DNA of 64,000 bases. Source: Malachius bipustulatus. Taxonomy: Eukaryota; Arthropoda; Insecta; Coleoptera; Melyridae. The stretch is taken from contig OU342636.1 of the NCBI GenBank assembly GCA_910589415.1, forward strand, positions 38,269,735 through 38,333,734, read 5' to 3'. Made by a program: the position numbers and the translations under genes. Positions 24,700-36,797 of the stretch are shown one piece after another. Under the pieces are notes generated by a model. It was not told the DNA's origin and ran no database searches. It worked only from the letters and a program-made list of their open reading frames with translations. The stretch's first letter is position 1. Every line of letters starts with the position of its first letter.

Positions 24700-26379
24700 G
24701 TAAGTATAGAAAATTAGTTTTATTCAGTCAGTACTGGTCAAGTAGGTACAATCTGCAATGCGCTGAAACAAAATTCATAATTCCGTTTTACCCTGACCTT
24801 GACCTATCTATCTTTAGTAAAAAGTCTCGACTACCTTTTTATCAAAAATATCGTGTGTAGATTCAGAGACCTAGACCTTTTATTTACGCGAAGGGACGAT
24901 TTGAAAGCGCAGGGTATATCCCTGCGTGGAAGAAGACGTGGAGGTCGGAGGTGACGTGACATAGGGTGTCGCGCGCAGATAACGCCAAGATAATTGCAAA
25001 TAACTTTCGGGTAACATGACGTAACCCTTCGCTGATTGGCGAATGGCTAGGACGCGGAGAGTCGCGAGAAAAGCCTACCTGTATATCTTACTATCGTATC
25101 TTACAGTCTCGAAATTTTCACCTTTGCCTATGATGCCTATCGCCTTTTAAAGAATTTGAGAATCACCTTGCATTTTTCTTCTCGAATTAATAAACCTCGC
25201 ATCTTGTCGTTCTCGTTTGAACTACCTTTCAAAATATTTAAAAGTATGGTTATTTTTCGATGCAATTACCTCGAATGTTTCCCGTTAATAGTCACGAGAT
25301 TTATATCAACTTGCAGAGTTTTTCGATTTTCAACATCAGACGTTGCGTGTTATCTTCGAGGGATTCTTTAAATCAATGCTAATATCTCGTGAATGCCGCT
25401 ATTTTTAGCAGTTAAATTGAATTGAATAGGGAGTGGGGTTGTTTTTTTTTTTTTTAAACTTTTACTCACCCAGTTGGATTACTGGTTCAGGGAAGATATT
25501 GAAGATAAGGTCTTATATGTACTACTTTCCGGTTATAGGATGGATGTGTTCTCTAGTCATGTGTGTAAAATAGTCATGGAAGTAAAAATGTGACAAAAAT
25601 TCCAACCCTTATTTATGAAAGTGCAGGCCTTATAAAAATAATTTGGTAATTAAATTGAAAGGTGAATTAGGGAATATGTAGGTACCTATTTGGCTTATTT
25701 TAGACAGTCGATGCATTATAGAAACGTTCGAATAACTGAGCGAGCATTTTGACTTGACGATCGACTTATCAGTCGTGATAACATGACCAGCCAGATCCTG
25801 CTAGTCCTGCGACCTCTCTTTTTATGGCGTTGCATCAAAAATTCAATATTTGTGACACCGATCAATGATTTGGCTAAATTACGACACGAGAAAAATCGGG
25901 GATAAGTTCATCGAGATGAGCGGTACGCCCGGCGAACTGTTACAGATTGCCCGTAGTGGAGTGAGAAACCGTGGAGTAAAATGTGTCCAGGAGGGTGACG
26001 GGCTCTTCGCAGTCTTCGCTTGTCTTTTAAATTAATTGTTGATTTTATTTATGCGTTTTATAAAAATGTCGATAAAGAGAATGCCTGTTTTATCAACTGT
26101 CATTAATGTTTTGACAACTATATAACTCGTTCATCGGCAAGCGATGCCCCACCTTGGCCGGCTGGTCTCACGGGGAAGTCCCTTCTTGCATGTGAGTGAT
26201 CACGTTAGGTCGACGATTCTGGCAACCTCGACGTTGTATTTTTAGCTTGCAATCAGTTTAAAAAAAAACGACCTTTCTATCCTTACAATTTATTCAACAA
26301 TACTACTTTAATAGAAGATCCTTCGTCAGTAGTCAACGGTTTTGAAATAAGAATGAAGGACTGGGTACGAGTCAACAGT
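24700..26379. other. Intron 2 segment, partly GC-richer
   Basis: About 24890-25060 is GC-richer, with GGTGACGTGAC, a GATTGGC CCAAT-type box and an inverted CAGGGTATATCCCTG. It could be regulatory. I see no gene. Confidence 0.35.
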
Positions 26380-26905
26380 CTTGTAAACAAAATCTACATT
26401 AACAGCCAGATAACCTCAGTCCTCGAATTCTTCATTAACATTGTCCTTTAACCAAGTTTTACTGGAGGTTGTAAAGCAATCCATGAAATTTACACAGAAA
26501 CAATTTACCGGTTAGAGAATTTAAAACTCTTGTAAGCAAAGTCTACAATAACATTAACAGCCAGATAACTTCAGTCCTCAGAATTGTTCATTAACATTGT
26601 CCTTTAAGCAAGTTTTACTGGAGGTTGTGAAGCAATCCATGAAATTTACACAGAAACAATTTACCGGTTAGATAATTTAAAACTCTTGTAAGCAAAATCT
26701 ACATTAACATTAACAGCCATATAACCTCAGTCCTCAGAATTGTTCATTAACATTGTCCTTTTACCAAGTCTGCTGGATGTTTTATTATTGAAGCAATTCA
26801 TGAAATTTCCATAGAAACAATAGTTAAAGAATTTGAAACTCTTATAAACAAAATCTACATTAACATTTACTTGATAATTCAGTCTAGACTACATCTTACA
26901 AATCA
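26380..26905. repeat. Tandem array, about 155 bp unit
   Basis: The word CTTGTAAGCAAAATCTACAT and close variants start copies at 26380, 26529, 26685 and 26841. Each is followed by AACAGCCA.ATAACCTCAGTCCTC and ATGAAATTTACACAG. The last copy is partial. Confidence 0.85.
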
Positions 26906-28139
26906 AATGGTTCCCGTGATGTCAGCATTTTATTGAATAATAAAACTATAACAAAATGTGTTTTTTTTTTAACTCGGACTGTTTAGACTTAGTCTTAGAT
27001 AAAAAAAACCTACTGTTCGCAATAATGGCTATAACTAGGCACCTCGTAATGGTACACCTCCGCCGCTGATAATCGACTATTATTTAAAGCAATCTCATGG
27101 GTATTTTGTGCTCAGCGGTGCGAAGTGTCAGTGTAAGGTGATACCTACGTTTTTATGACCGAAAGCGTCATGTGTACGAGGACGAGGGAGGGCAAGAAAT
27201 GGAGATCGTTCAAATTAACAAGCGAGGTATTGTTTGACCAAAACCGCTTGGTCGTTATGAATTTGAGATTCGAGCAGAGAAGTGAAAAATCAGCACGTAC
27301 CTACGAGTTTTATGTTTAATGAATGTACTTAATTGCTTCTCTGGATATGGATATTATAATTATATGAACGGGAAAAGAACTCAACCCATTATTATTAGGT
27401 ATTATAGCCTTTCTCGCTTCCTCTCCCCTTCTACTTCTCGTGCAATGCTCTCTCATTGCAGCAGGAATAATGATAATTAGTATTATATTTCGGCTGCATT
27501 TTCTCATATCTCGTCTCGTGGTAGGTAGGTCTCAGTTTTCTTTTAGCCGTCTTGGTGGTTCTGATGGTTTGGTTGGTTTCCTCATAATAAAACTGATGTG
27601 CATAATTTTTATAGTGTTAAAATTGCAGTGTAGTTATCAGTAATGCTGATAATATTGTGGATTGTGGTGTAGTTGTAATAATTTCTATTATAGTAGCTTT
27701 AAGTGTTATTAGGTAATAATAATAATTATTATTGTTTATCGCAGATATCAATAATTATTATGATTATGGTTTCCCTCTCTATGAGAGTAAAAGCATTGTT
27801 CGTTTTAATGCCCGCTGCTATTTTATTATTTATTTAAAATGCGGAATTAATCATATTGTCGATAATTCGAGTCAATAATAGCGCTAGCGCTAAAAGTTTG
27901 TTTATATTTATTTATAACTTGTTGATATTATTCAGACTCGATTTTTCTCGCATGTTTATTATTGTTATTATAACTGGAGAATAAATACCTACTTTGTATT
28001 ATTATTGCGAGTCGGAAGTAATAAAATTAAATTAATATTTAAATGATATCAGAATATTACGTATAGATTTCATTGAACTTTTGTAAAGTTATAAATAATT
28101 AGATAATAATGAATCAAAAGAATGAGAGATAAAAGTTGA
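26906..28139. other. Intron 2 segment
   Basis: Very AT-rich with many ATTATT runs. A less biased stretch lies at about 27040-27230. No gene. Confidence 0.4.
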
Positions 28140-28385
28140 CGGTAGAAATTTTTTGATGCGGTTTTGCCCCCCCCCCCCCTACCACTCCTTAGAAAAGTTT
28201 AAAGTGCAAAAGTATTGAAATTACCCCCCCCCCCCCGGCAATGTCCGCCATCTTGAATTTAGGTGGTGACGGTGAGTTTGTTTTTCCTCGATATCCCAGT
28301 AGTTTTGGTAAAAATACTCGTTTCCATGCAGATTTGTGGGGAATTCAATTTTCTACATTTTATGTCAACCTGATTTTTTTTGCAG
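28140..28385. repeat. Second copy of the 1890-2165 dispersed repeat, with C tracts
   Basis: Two runs of about 13-14 C precede GTCCGCCATCTTGAATTTAGG, and GTGGGGAATTCAATTTTCTAC follows. Order and spacing match the copy in intron 1. Confidence 0.6.
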
Positions 28386-28494
28386 TTATATATCGTTGTG
28401 AAAAATTAATTACACCCTGTACCTATAGCTTTGTAAAAACTCGTTCGTTTTCTATATCGTTTCAATTATTCCATATTGGGATAAGAAAGAAATT

Positions 28495-31285
28495 GGGAAT
28501 GAATACTCATGTTCAAATTAAAATTGGTACCAGACAATTTCAAATTGGTACCATAAAACATCAAACAAACAACTTCAAGCTGATTTTTTTGTATACTTGG
28601 AACAACAGACAATAGAGTTAATTGGAAATTGGTACCATACAAATTCAAATTGATGAATTAATGTTTTGAAACGAGGTCTGACGAAAAATAACCAAAAAAT
28701 ATTGACGAAATATAGCAAATACAAATTGAGAATAAAGTTTCGATTGATCAATAATTTCGTTTGACCACGTCCAGAAAAAAAGATATGAATTTTTTCTACA
28801 ATTTCTGATCCGGCTAACTTCACAATTGTAAAATTCTCCCTGTCAGCTAAACGGTTTGATTTCGGGAGTCGAAACTTGCTCACCCGGTTTTACCATCGTT
28901 TGACCAGCTTTGACCATTCAATAATTTCGTTTGACTATGTCCAGAAAAAAAGATATGATTTTTTAAATTTCCGATCAGGCTAACTTCACAATTATTGTAC
29001 AATTCTACAATTCGAAACATTCCCGTGAAGTTGGCCCTCGAATTATATGAAACTACTAAATTTATCAGACTTCTGAGTAGAACTAGGATAGTTCTAGAGT
29101 TCTAGAGATTTGGATATAAATTTTAAATAGTTCCGCGGAACAGAGCCCTTTAAATAAAAGCAATAATCCATTTTGGGGGCTCACTTCACGCGGCCCCCAC
29201 TTTTCTCAGAAAATAAGTTCTGATGATGTGATAAGTAGCAACAAAACTAGTTGGAGTTATAGAGCTCTATACACCGGGTGACCCATCTTAATCTATTTTC
29301 GAAATTATTGGGAAGGGGCAACATTCTCAGAATAAAAGTTGTTAGGTTTTGAGGGGGATATCGTTTGCATACAAAAACACACCCCACCCCCACCCCTATG
29401 CAAGGTGACTTCGATGATTTAAATAGGAACTCCCAGTTTTTATTGGGAGCTATGATTCGGCGTGGTGAAAAACCATTTTTTGTGTTAAAAGTTTTTTTTT
29501 AATTAAACAAAAAGCTGTTTTTGTCTTCCATGTTTAGGGGATGAGGGCAAAAATGAAAAAAAATTCATTCAAAAGTTTGTTTTCCTCAAAAACAAAAAAC
29601 AAAAGAAGCTGATTTTTTATTTTAAACTAGAACAAAAAACAATTAATAATTATTGTAAATTGGTACCAGACAAATTCAAATTGACACTAGACAATTTTAA
29701 GTCGGAACCAGACAATTTCAAATTCAAATTATACAATTTTCAATTGGCACTAAACAATTTGTTTCAAATTGAGAATAAACAGTTTCAAATTGGTACCAGA
29801 CAATTTTAAATTGGTACCGGACAATTTAAAATTGGTACCAAACAATTTAAAATTGGTACCAAACAATTTCAAACTGCAATTAAACATTTTTTAAATTGAA
29901 CCTAAGTAATTTAAAATTGAGAAACCATTTCAAATTGATACCAGACAATTAAAAATTGGTACCAAAAAATTTAAAATTGCAATTACACATTTTAAATTGA
30001 GCCTAAACAATTTAAAGTTGAGAAACCATTTCAGATTGGTACCAGAACCAGACAATCAAAAATTGGTACCAGACATTTTAAAAATGAAACCACCAAACAA
30101 CTTGAAATTGATTTTTTTTTTTGAGACTGGGAACAACAAAAATTTTCCAATTGACACAAGGCGAATTCAAATTGAAACCCCAAACACCTCGAAACTGATG
30201 AATTATTTTTTTTTTTAAACGAGGGCTGAGTAAAAATGACAAAAAAATAATAATAATGTAATTTATCAAATACAAATTAAGAACAAAATGTTTCAAATGG
30301 AGACTACACAATTTAAAATTGGTACCAGACAATTTCAACATCAAATTATACAATTTTAAATTGGGACTAAACAAATTGTTTGAAATCGAGACCAAACAAT
30401 TTCAAAGTAAGAACAAACAATTTCAAATTGGTACCATAAAACAAACAACTTGAAGCTGATTTTCTTTAATTTAAAACTACAAACAATATGTAATTCCAAA
30501 TTAGTGTCAGACTCGGTGTCAGACAAATTCAAATTGAGAAGAAAAATTTCGAATTGGTACCAGACAATTTTAAGTCGGAACCAAACAATTTCAAAATCAA
30601 ATTATACAATTTCAAATTGGGTCTTGACAGTTTGTTTCAAATGAAAAACAAACAATTTTAAATTGGTACCAGACAATTTTAAATTGAAATCACCAAACGA
30701 ACAACTTCAAGCTGATTTTTTTTAACTTAAAACAACAAACAATAATTGCAAAATGGTACCAGACAAATTCCAATTGAAACCACTACCAAAAACCTTAAAA
30801 CTGATAAATTAATTTTTGAAAAGACAGCTGAGAAAAAAATACAAAAAAGTATTAATGTAATTTAACAAATACAAATTTAAAACACACAATTTCAAATATA
30901 GACAATACAACTTTAAGTTGTTTTTTTTTTAACTAAGAACAACAAAAACTAATTTCAAAATGGTAACAAACAACTTCAAACTGATGAATTAATGTTTTGA
31001 AACGAGGGCTGAAGAAAAATAACAAAAAAAGTGATTAAGCAACTACAAATTGAGAAGCAACAATTTTAAATTGGAACTAAACAAGTTAAATTTGGCACCG
31101 AATTGCAAATTGGTACCAGATAATTTAAAACTGGTACCCCAAGCAATTTCAAATTGGTACCAGACAATTTCAAATTGAAATTACACAATTTTAAACTGTG
31201 ACTCGTCAACAATTAGTTTAAAATCGAGAACAACGAATAATTACAAATTGGTACCAGACGATTTCAAATAAAAACGACCGAACAT
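28495..31285. repeat. Degenerate short-unit array built on AAATTGGTACCAGACAATTT
   Basis: The 20-mer AAATTGGTACCAGACAATTT and variants recur dozens of times, both isolated and back to back. Each unit has AAATTG and CAATTT ends that can pair, and many have a central GGTACC palindrome. A longer module (CAACTTCAAGCTGATTTTT, then GATGAATTAATGTTTTGAAA) is interspersed near 28570-28680, 30110-30220, 30450, 30700-30830 and 30900-31010. A roughly 170-bp duplication lies at 28745-28995. Stretches near 29000-29600 hold fewer units. No credible coding frame. Confidence 0.8.
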
Positions 31286-31502
31286 TTTCAAAGTATGATA
31301 AAATGTATTTTTTGACATGAAAACTGACCAAAAATAACAGCAAATATTGATATCATGATATCATTTAGTTTTGACAGTCGACCTTGTATTACATTTGGTT
31401 CCTATAGTAATAGGTACCATAGTAGTTCAAATAGAGTTAATGTTAATTGTGAATTCAAAAAGGCCATACAAAGAAAGTACCTACACCCTGACAATATACA
31501 AG

Positions 31503-31614
31503 TTCAATAAAACAACAATCAGTAGGTCAATGAGTATATATTTTCTTTCAAAAAAAAAATATATATATATAAAAAATATATACTCATTGACCTACTGATT
31601 GTTGTTTTATTGAA
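31503..31614. repeat. Near-perfect palindrome, about 40-bp arms
   Basis: TTCAATAAAACAACAATCAG (31503) and the sequence following it to about 31543 are repeated inverted, ending at 31614. The centre is A/T only. It may be a MITE remnant or a cruciform-forming site. Confidence 0.8.
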
Positions 31615-32381
31615 TTTTTGAGTATACCATGGCCACTTTTATGAATATACAAGTTATTTTGTAATTTCTAACACAAACGTACCCCCGAATTTATATCTAA
31701 TTGTTTGGTTTCAGCTTGAAGTTGCTTGGTTCCTTTTAGGCGTGTTTATTTTTGGCGTACATTTCAAAAATTTTCTTTTTCATAGTCAAACACGTTAAGA
31801 AAATGACACGTTTTGTTTTTATTTTCTCAAAAAAGGAACTTTTTTCGGCGATTGTTATAAAAAATTAAGACAAGCAATATCACGTAATTTCGACGTCTTT
31901 CGGTAATTTTTTTTTCTTATTAATGTGATAGATTTCTTGATTTTTTTTAATACCGAATGATATGAAAAAAACAATATGGCGGCCATAAGAAAGACAAAAT
32001 TTACTGGGATCTAGTCGGCTTTGAAACATTTTTAAATGCCGGCTCTGGACGACCTATGTAAACGCACGAAATTTTTTTATCGACTTCCAATAATAAGAAA
32101 GATATGGCCAAAATAAGAAATCTCGATTTTTCAGTTTTTTCACGAAATTTTAGCAACGCCGAAGATCTCAATGGTGAGAATTTTTAACCGCCCTGTATAA
32201 AGTAGTAAAGTTTGAAACAAAACTGGTAATTCCTTTTTGTGACGTTCCTATAGAAGTCACTTTGACCAGTCAATTTTGTTTCCTTTAATCCCACTTCTGA
32301 CGTGTAACACATTATGTTCATTGCTTTTTTTTATAATTTGAGTACAATAATTATGACTACATTGAAATTTCTTCCCCGCAG
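31615..32381. other. End of intron 2
   Basis: AT-rich and unremarkable. It ends in the acceptor CTTCCCCGCAG (32371-32381). Confidence 0.5.
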
Positions 32382-32716
32382 CGCTTGAGCTGGCTCCGAG
32401 GTCGCAGTAGCAATAATGGTTACAACTCCTCGCGCCCCTGGGACCCCTGGCACCGGGACTACCCCCAAGGACCACGCTACTACCGTGAGAGCGAATTGCC
32501 ACCCTGGTTTGGTCGGCAGCAGCAATCGTTCGGTGTAAACAGGGTGGTTTGCACAAGGCGAGATAGAGAAGTGGACCGGTGGTACGATCGTCATCCAAGA
32601 CAATACAATCAACAGGAACAGGATTACGGACGCCACCGGGAGTACCGAGAACGAGTGTTTCGGCAGGAGGAAGACCATCGTCACCATGAGTTCCACCAGG
32701 AGTTTAGAAACGAACG
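32382..32716 (+). CDS. Exon 3 of the window-spanning gene
   Basis: A 335-bp, notably GC-richer block lies between TTCTTCCCCGCAG and AACG|GTAAGTG. It starts in phase 0 and ends two bases into a codon, and exon 4 begins with the one base that completes an Arg codon. The product is low-complexity, rich in Arg, Tyr, His, Gln and Trp (WDPWHRDYPQGPRYYRE, then repeated RHREYRERVFRQEEDHRHH), resembling disordered N-termini of nuclear or RNA-associated proteins. It has no start codon of its own. The contrast in base composition with the surrounding intron also supports an exon. No named family recognised. Confidence 0.8.
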
Positions 32717-33530
32717 GTAAGTGGGCGATTTTTATTTACTTTGTGCGTTGGTTCTGGAAAGTCCAGAAGAGATGATGTAGCTATCTAATCCCGTTCACTG
32801 TTTCCGGTAATGTAAGTTCTGTTGATACAGCGTGCGTCCATGTCTTTGGTTCTCTCCTCAAATATGTACGAAGGATTCCTGCAAAGCACCTATAGTGGTG
32901 GCAAGCCAAATTATAACCCAAAGCCCGAAAAATTGCTTTTGCTGTAGTAAGATGGTGTTGGTGTTCATCATGAGCTTTACATAAAATTTGGTTCTTGTTC
33001 TGCTGGTTATGGGCACGGAGTTTATTCTGGCCATCCTACCATTGCATGTACAGGACAATTGTCCATGCCAAGGCAGTGGTACTGGACTTACCTGTTGAAC
33101 CTTGCACATTATGAAGTTCTTGACTTTCATAAAACGCCTTCGGAAGGCTTGATCGACCATCTTAGAGAGGAGCCATCCCTGAAACGCGACAAAGACTACC
33201 ACTACATTGTGGTTTGTTGCAGGGTCTTCAATTTGCCCGCCCAAAAAACATATGTCTCTATGGAATCGTTAAAATTAAATAAGCAGAATTTTTGCTATGG
33301 ATTGCGTTCCAAATACTGGAACCAAAAGGTTTCAAACAGACTATGGAGTAGAAATTATTACGAAAAGTCAAAAAACCGCCATTTTGCGATTTTAAAGATC
33401 CCTTTTTTCCTGGTTTCCTTAAACCTTCAGGAAAATTCATCAGTCATCACCACTAACCCCTGCATTATACCTCGAAAAATAAGAAAATTCAGGTAATTTA
33501 CCCCGCCCAAATCATCCCAAACAGTTACAG
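32717..33530. other. Start of intron 3, with an unrecognised open stretch
   Basis: The + strand at 32860-33250 is less AT-rich. It has a 145-residue ORF (33059-33496) and an overlapping antisense ORF of 128 residues. I recognise neither. It could be an old gene or transposon relic. Confidence 0.35.
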
Positions 33531-35240
33531 GGATAGAAAAGCTTTTTTTCGTATCGCTGTCACTTCTTGGGGCGGTTTTTAGGGGTTGGAACCACCCTTA
33601 CTTACTTTTTGACCTCGGATTCATGATGAGCGACCCCAAAAACCCCCCCAGACGATTTCATAGACGAAATGTTAATTTTTTTGTATCAATGTCACTTTTG
33701 GGGGTGGCGTTGAGGGGTTGGAACCATCCTCACTTGCTTTTAGATCTCCGATTCGTGATTCATTTTTTTTGTCTTTGTGTTTTTTTTTCTGTAATAACGC
33801 TGTTGTACTAAGCAATGACTGTTGTAATTCAGGTACAATAAAGAAATTTATATTGTATTGCATTTTTGGGGTGGTTTTTAGGGGTTCATCTACCCTCATT
33901 TGCTTTTGGACCTCGGACTCGTGATCAGCGATCCCGAAAACTCCCGGAGACGATTTCCTAAACGAAATGTCGATTTTTTTTTATCACTACCTCTTTTTGG
34001 GTTGGTTTTTAGGGGTTGGAACCGCTTGCATTTGCCTTTGGACCTTGGATTCGTAATCAGCGGCTCCAAAACCACCCGCAAAATGATTTTCGAAGCGAAA
34101 TATTAATTTTTTGTATCACCTCATCACTATACCTTTTTTTTTTGGAGTTGGTTTTAGGGGTTGGAAACACCATAACTTGTTTTAGAACCTCGGATTCGTG
34201 ATGGTCGATCCCGAAAATTTCCGGAGACGATTTCCTAGACGAAACGTTTTTTTTTTCAACAATGTCATTTTTTGGGGCGGTTTTTAGGGGTTGGAACCAC
34301 CCTCACTTGCTTTTAAACCTGGGATTCAGGATCATTGACCCCGAAACCCCCCTAGAGTTCGTGATTAGCGACCCCTAAAACTCCCTGATACGATTTTATA
34401 GACTAAATGTTGATTTTTCTGTATCACTACCTTTTCTTGGGGTTGGTTTTAGGGGCTGGAACCACCATCACTTGTTTTTGACCTCGGATTTGTGATCAGC
34501 GACCCCGAAAACCCTCGGAGACGATTTCCAGGGCGAAATATTCAATATGTTGCATCGCTGCCTTTTCTTGGGATTGGTTTTAGAGGTTGGAAACACCATC
34601 ACTTGCTTTTAGACGTGGGATTCATGATCAGCGACCCCGAAAACCCCCTAATAGAGACGATTTCATAAGCGAAATGTTAATTTTTTTTGTATCACTGCGT
34701 TTTCGTGAGATGTCTTTTGGGGGTTTGATCTACCCTCACTTGATTTTGGACCTCGGATTCGTGATCAGCAACCCCGAAAACCCCCGAGAGACGACTTTTT
34801 AGACGAAATGTTGATTGGTTGTAGGTATTACTGCTTTTTCTTAGGGTTGGTTTTAGGGGTTGTAACCATTTTCCTTTTGCTTTTGGACCTCCCTGGGATT
34901 AATGATTAGCGACCCCGAAAACCCCCTGAGACGATTTCCTAGGTGAAATGTTAATTTTTTTTTGTATCACTGCCTTTTCATTGCATCGGGGTGGCTTTTA
35001 GGGGTTGATCTACCCTCACTTGCTTTTGGACCTCGGGATTCGTGATCAGCGGCCCGAAAACCCACGAGAGAAAACTTCCGAGGTGGAATATTGAATTTGC
35101 AATCTTTTTTATCGCCGTTTCTATTTGGGGTGGTTTTGAGGGGTTGGAACCATTCTCACTTGCTTTTACTCCCCGGATTCGTAATCGGCGACCCCCAAAC
35201 CTTCTAGATCATTTCCGAGGTGAAATTAGAGGTAATGCAG
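33531..35240. repeat. About 12-copy tandem array, unit about 130-145 bp
   Basis: TTTTTAGGGGTTGGAACCAC or a variant starts copies near 33581, 33713, 33880, 34011, 34156, 34286, 34451, 34582, 34719, 34855, 35000 and 35139. Each carries GACCTCGGATTCGTGATCAG, GACCCCGAAAACCCCC and GACGATTTC...GACGAAATGTT. Copies are 10-25% diverged by eye and a few have small insertions. It is a satellite-like array just downstream of exon 3. Confidence 0.9.
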
Positions 35241-35459
35241 GTGTAGTTAGTGGTGATGAATAATTATTTTGCGGCTAATTTAATGGACTGCTTTGTTAAA
35301 GTCGTCCATAAATTCTGCACGAGTTCAAAGAGGGAAATCCGAGTTTTTGTCAGTTTTTTTACCTATGTACAATTGCCCGGTATCGACAACAATGTTCCTT
35401 CCTAGTGCTTGGCTTATGGCTTGGGCTAATAATTCGTTTAAAGTTTAAAATGTAGGTGG
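35241..35459. other. Intron 3 segment
   Basis: I see nothing. Confidence 0.4.
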
Positions 35460-35734
35460 CGTCGCGCGTCGAATCCGGACTCTCCGATTGGACAGAGACT
35501 TTAAATGAGTGGGGGCTACCTAGTTGTTATAAATAAAGCTAGCGGCAATGCTGTAGTATCGTCAGTATTCGTCAGACGGCCAGACAAGCAGTAGAGTTTG
35601 CCGTGTCACTAGTTAGTTTTTCGCGTTTCGTTTTTTTACTTTTATATTATTTTCATGTGTGTAGAGCTAGAGGGTTTTTTATACTGACTATAATAATAAT
35701 AGTGTTGTTTAGTCTTCATCGTTTGATCTTGTAT
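35460..35734 (+). promoter_or_regulatory. Candidate TATA promoter and non-coding first exon
   Basis: A CCAAT-type GATTGG (about 35494), TATAAATAAA (about 35530) and TCAGTATTCGTCAG (about 35563) are spaced as in arthropod TATA-initiator promoters. About 170 bp downstream, CTTGTAT|GTAAGTATT is a strong donor (35734|35735). No ATG in the exon is in frame with exon 4 in the required phase, so any transcript would need a start further down, or be non-coding. Confidence 0.45.
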
Positions 35735-35999
35735 GTAAGTATTATACATTGTTTGTTATTTATTATTATTTATACGTTTCGTGTTATGTAATGTGATTAT
35801 TATGTTAGGTTAGGTACGGAATTTTAGGAATCCAATGGGGCCCATTCATTTAGTGGCAATTAAAATGTCAAACTGTGTTTCAAAAAGTGTCTAAAAAGTG
35901 TTTTTTTTTTATATATACATGACTATTATTTCATAGCTGTGTATGCAATCAAACTAATTTGCTTATTTATATAAAAAAATCGACCAATCTGTAGCAAAA
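35735..35999. other. Intron 3 segment
   Basis: AT-rich. I see nothing. Confidence 0.4.
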
Positions 36000-36650
36000 A
36001 ACGATTTTTCTGAAAGACTAACCGGTAGAGCGCGCGCAAAAAAAAAGATCCCGCATTGCGTGAAGTTTGGGAAAGTTTTGTATAGTTTTGATTTTCTCGC
36101 TCTTTATGTTTTTTTGGATCGTTGAACATGAATTTGAAGTTTCCTGTAAAAAATATTGTTGGGAACTTTCTATTTTTGGCACTTTTTGTCCAAATTGTGG
36201 CATTTTGGCACTTTTTTCACTTTGTGGCCGAAATGCCAGAAAGGAAGCGTTTTTCGGCAAGTCCTTCCTATACAAAATTAAAGTGGAGAAAATTTCCTAC
36301 ATTTCCTATAAATAACGTTTTTTTTTTTTGTAAAACTAACCGATTCGCAGGTAGAGCTCGCAAAAAAAAAACATTCCCATTGCGTGTGGTTTGGGATGGG
36401 AAAGTTTTGTTACAGTTTTGATTTACTCGCCCTTTATGTTTTTTTTGGGTCGCTGCATGAACACGAATTTGAAGTTTGCTGGAGAAAATTTTTCCCGGAA
36501 CTTTTTTTTTTTTTTTGGCCCTTTTGGCCCCAATTTTTACTTTTTTTCGAGGTTTTGGCTTAAATCTCCGAAAGGAAGCGTTTTTCTACAAGTTCGTTCT
36601 ATACAAAATTAATGTAGAGAAAATTTCCTACATTTTTCATATAAAATATT
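36000..36650. repeat. Direct duplication, about 330-bp unit
   Basis: Copy one (about 36000-36315) and copy two (about 36316-36650) share ACTAACCG..GTAGAGC, GGGAAAGTTTTGT, CTTTATGTTTTTTTGG and GAAAGGAAGCGTTTTTC. A third, dispersed copy lies at about 44390-44620. Confidence 0.8.
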
Positions 36651-36797
36651 TTTAGTGTATTTTTTAACAAAAAAATAGGTACACTATTGAGGACGACATC
36701 ACTTTTCGAAAATCACCCAAACTCATCAAATGTCCACCGATCATAACCCCCAGATCACGAAAAAGTGGTTTTCCAAAATTCACCTGCCCACGATATA

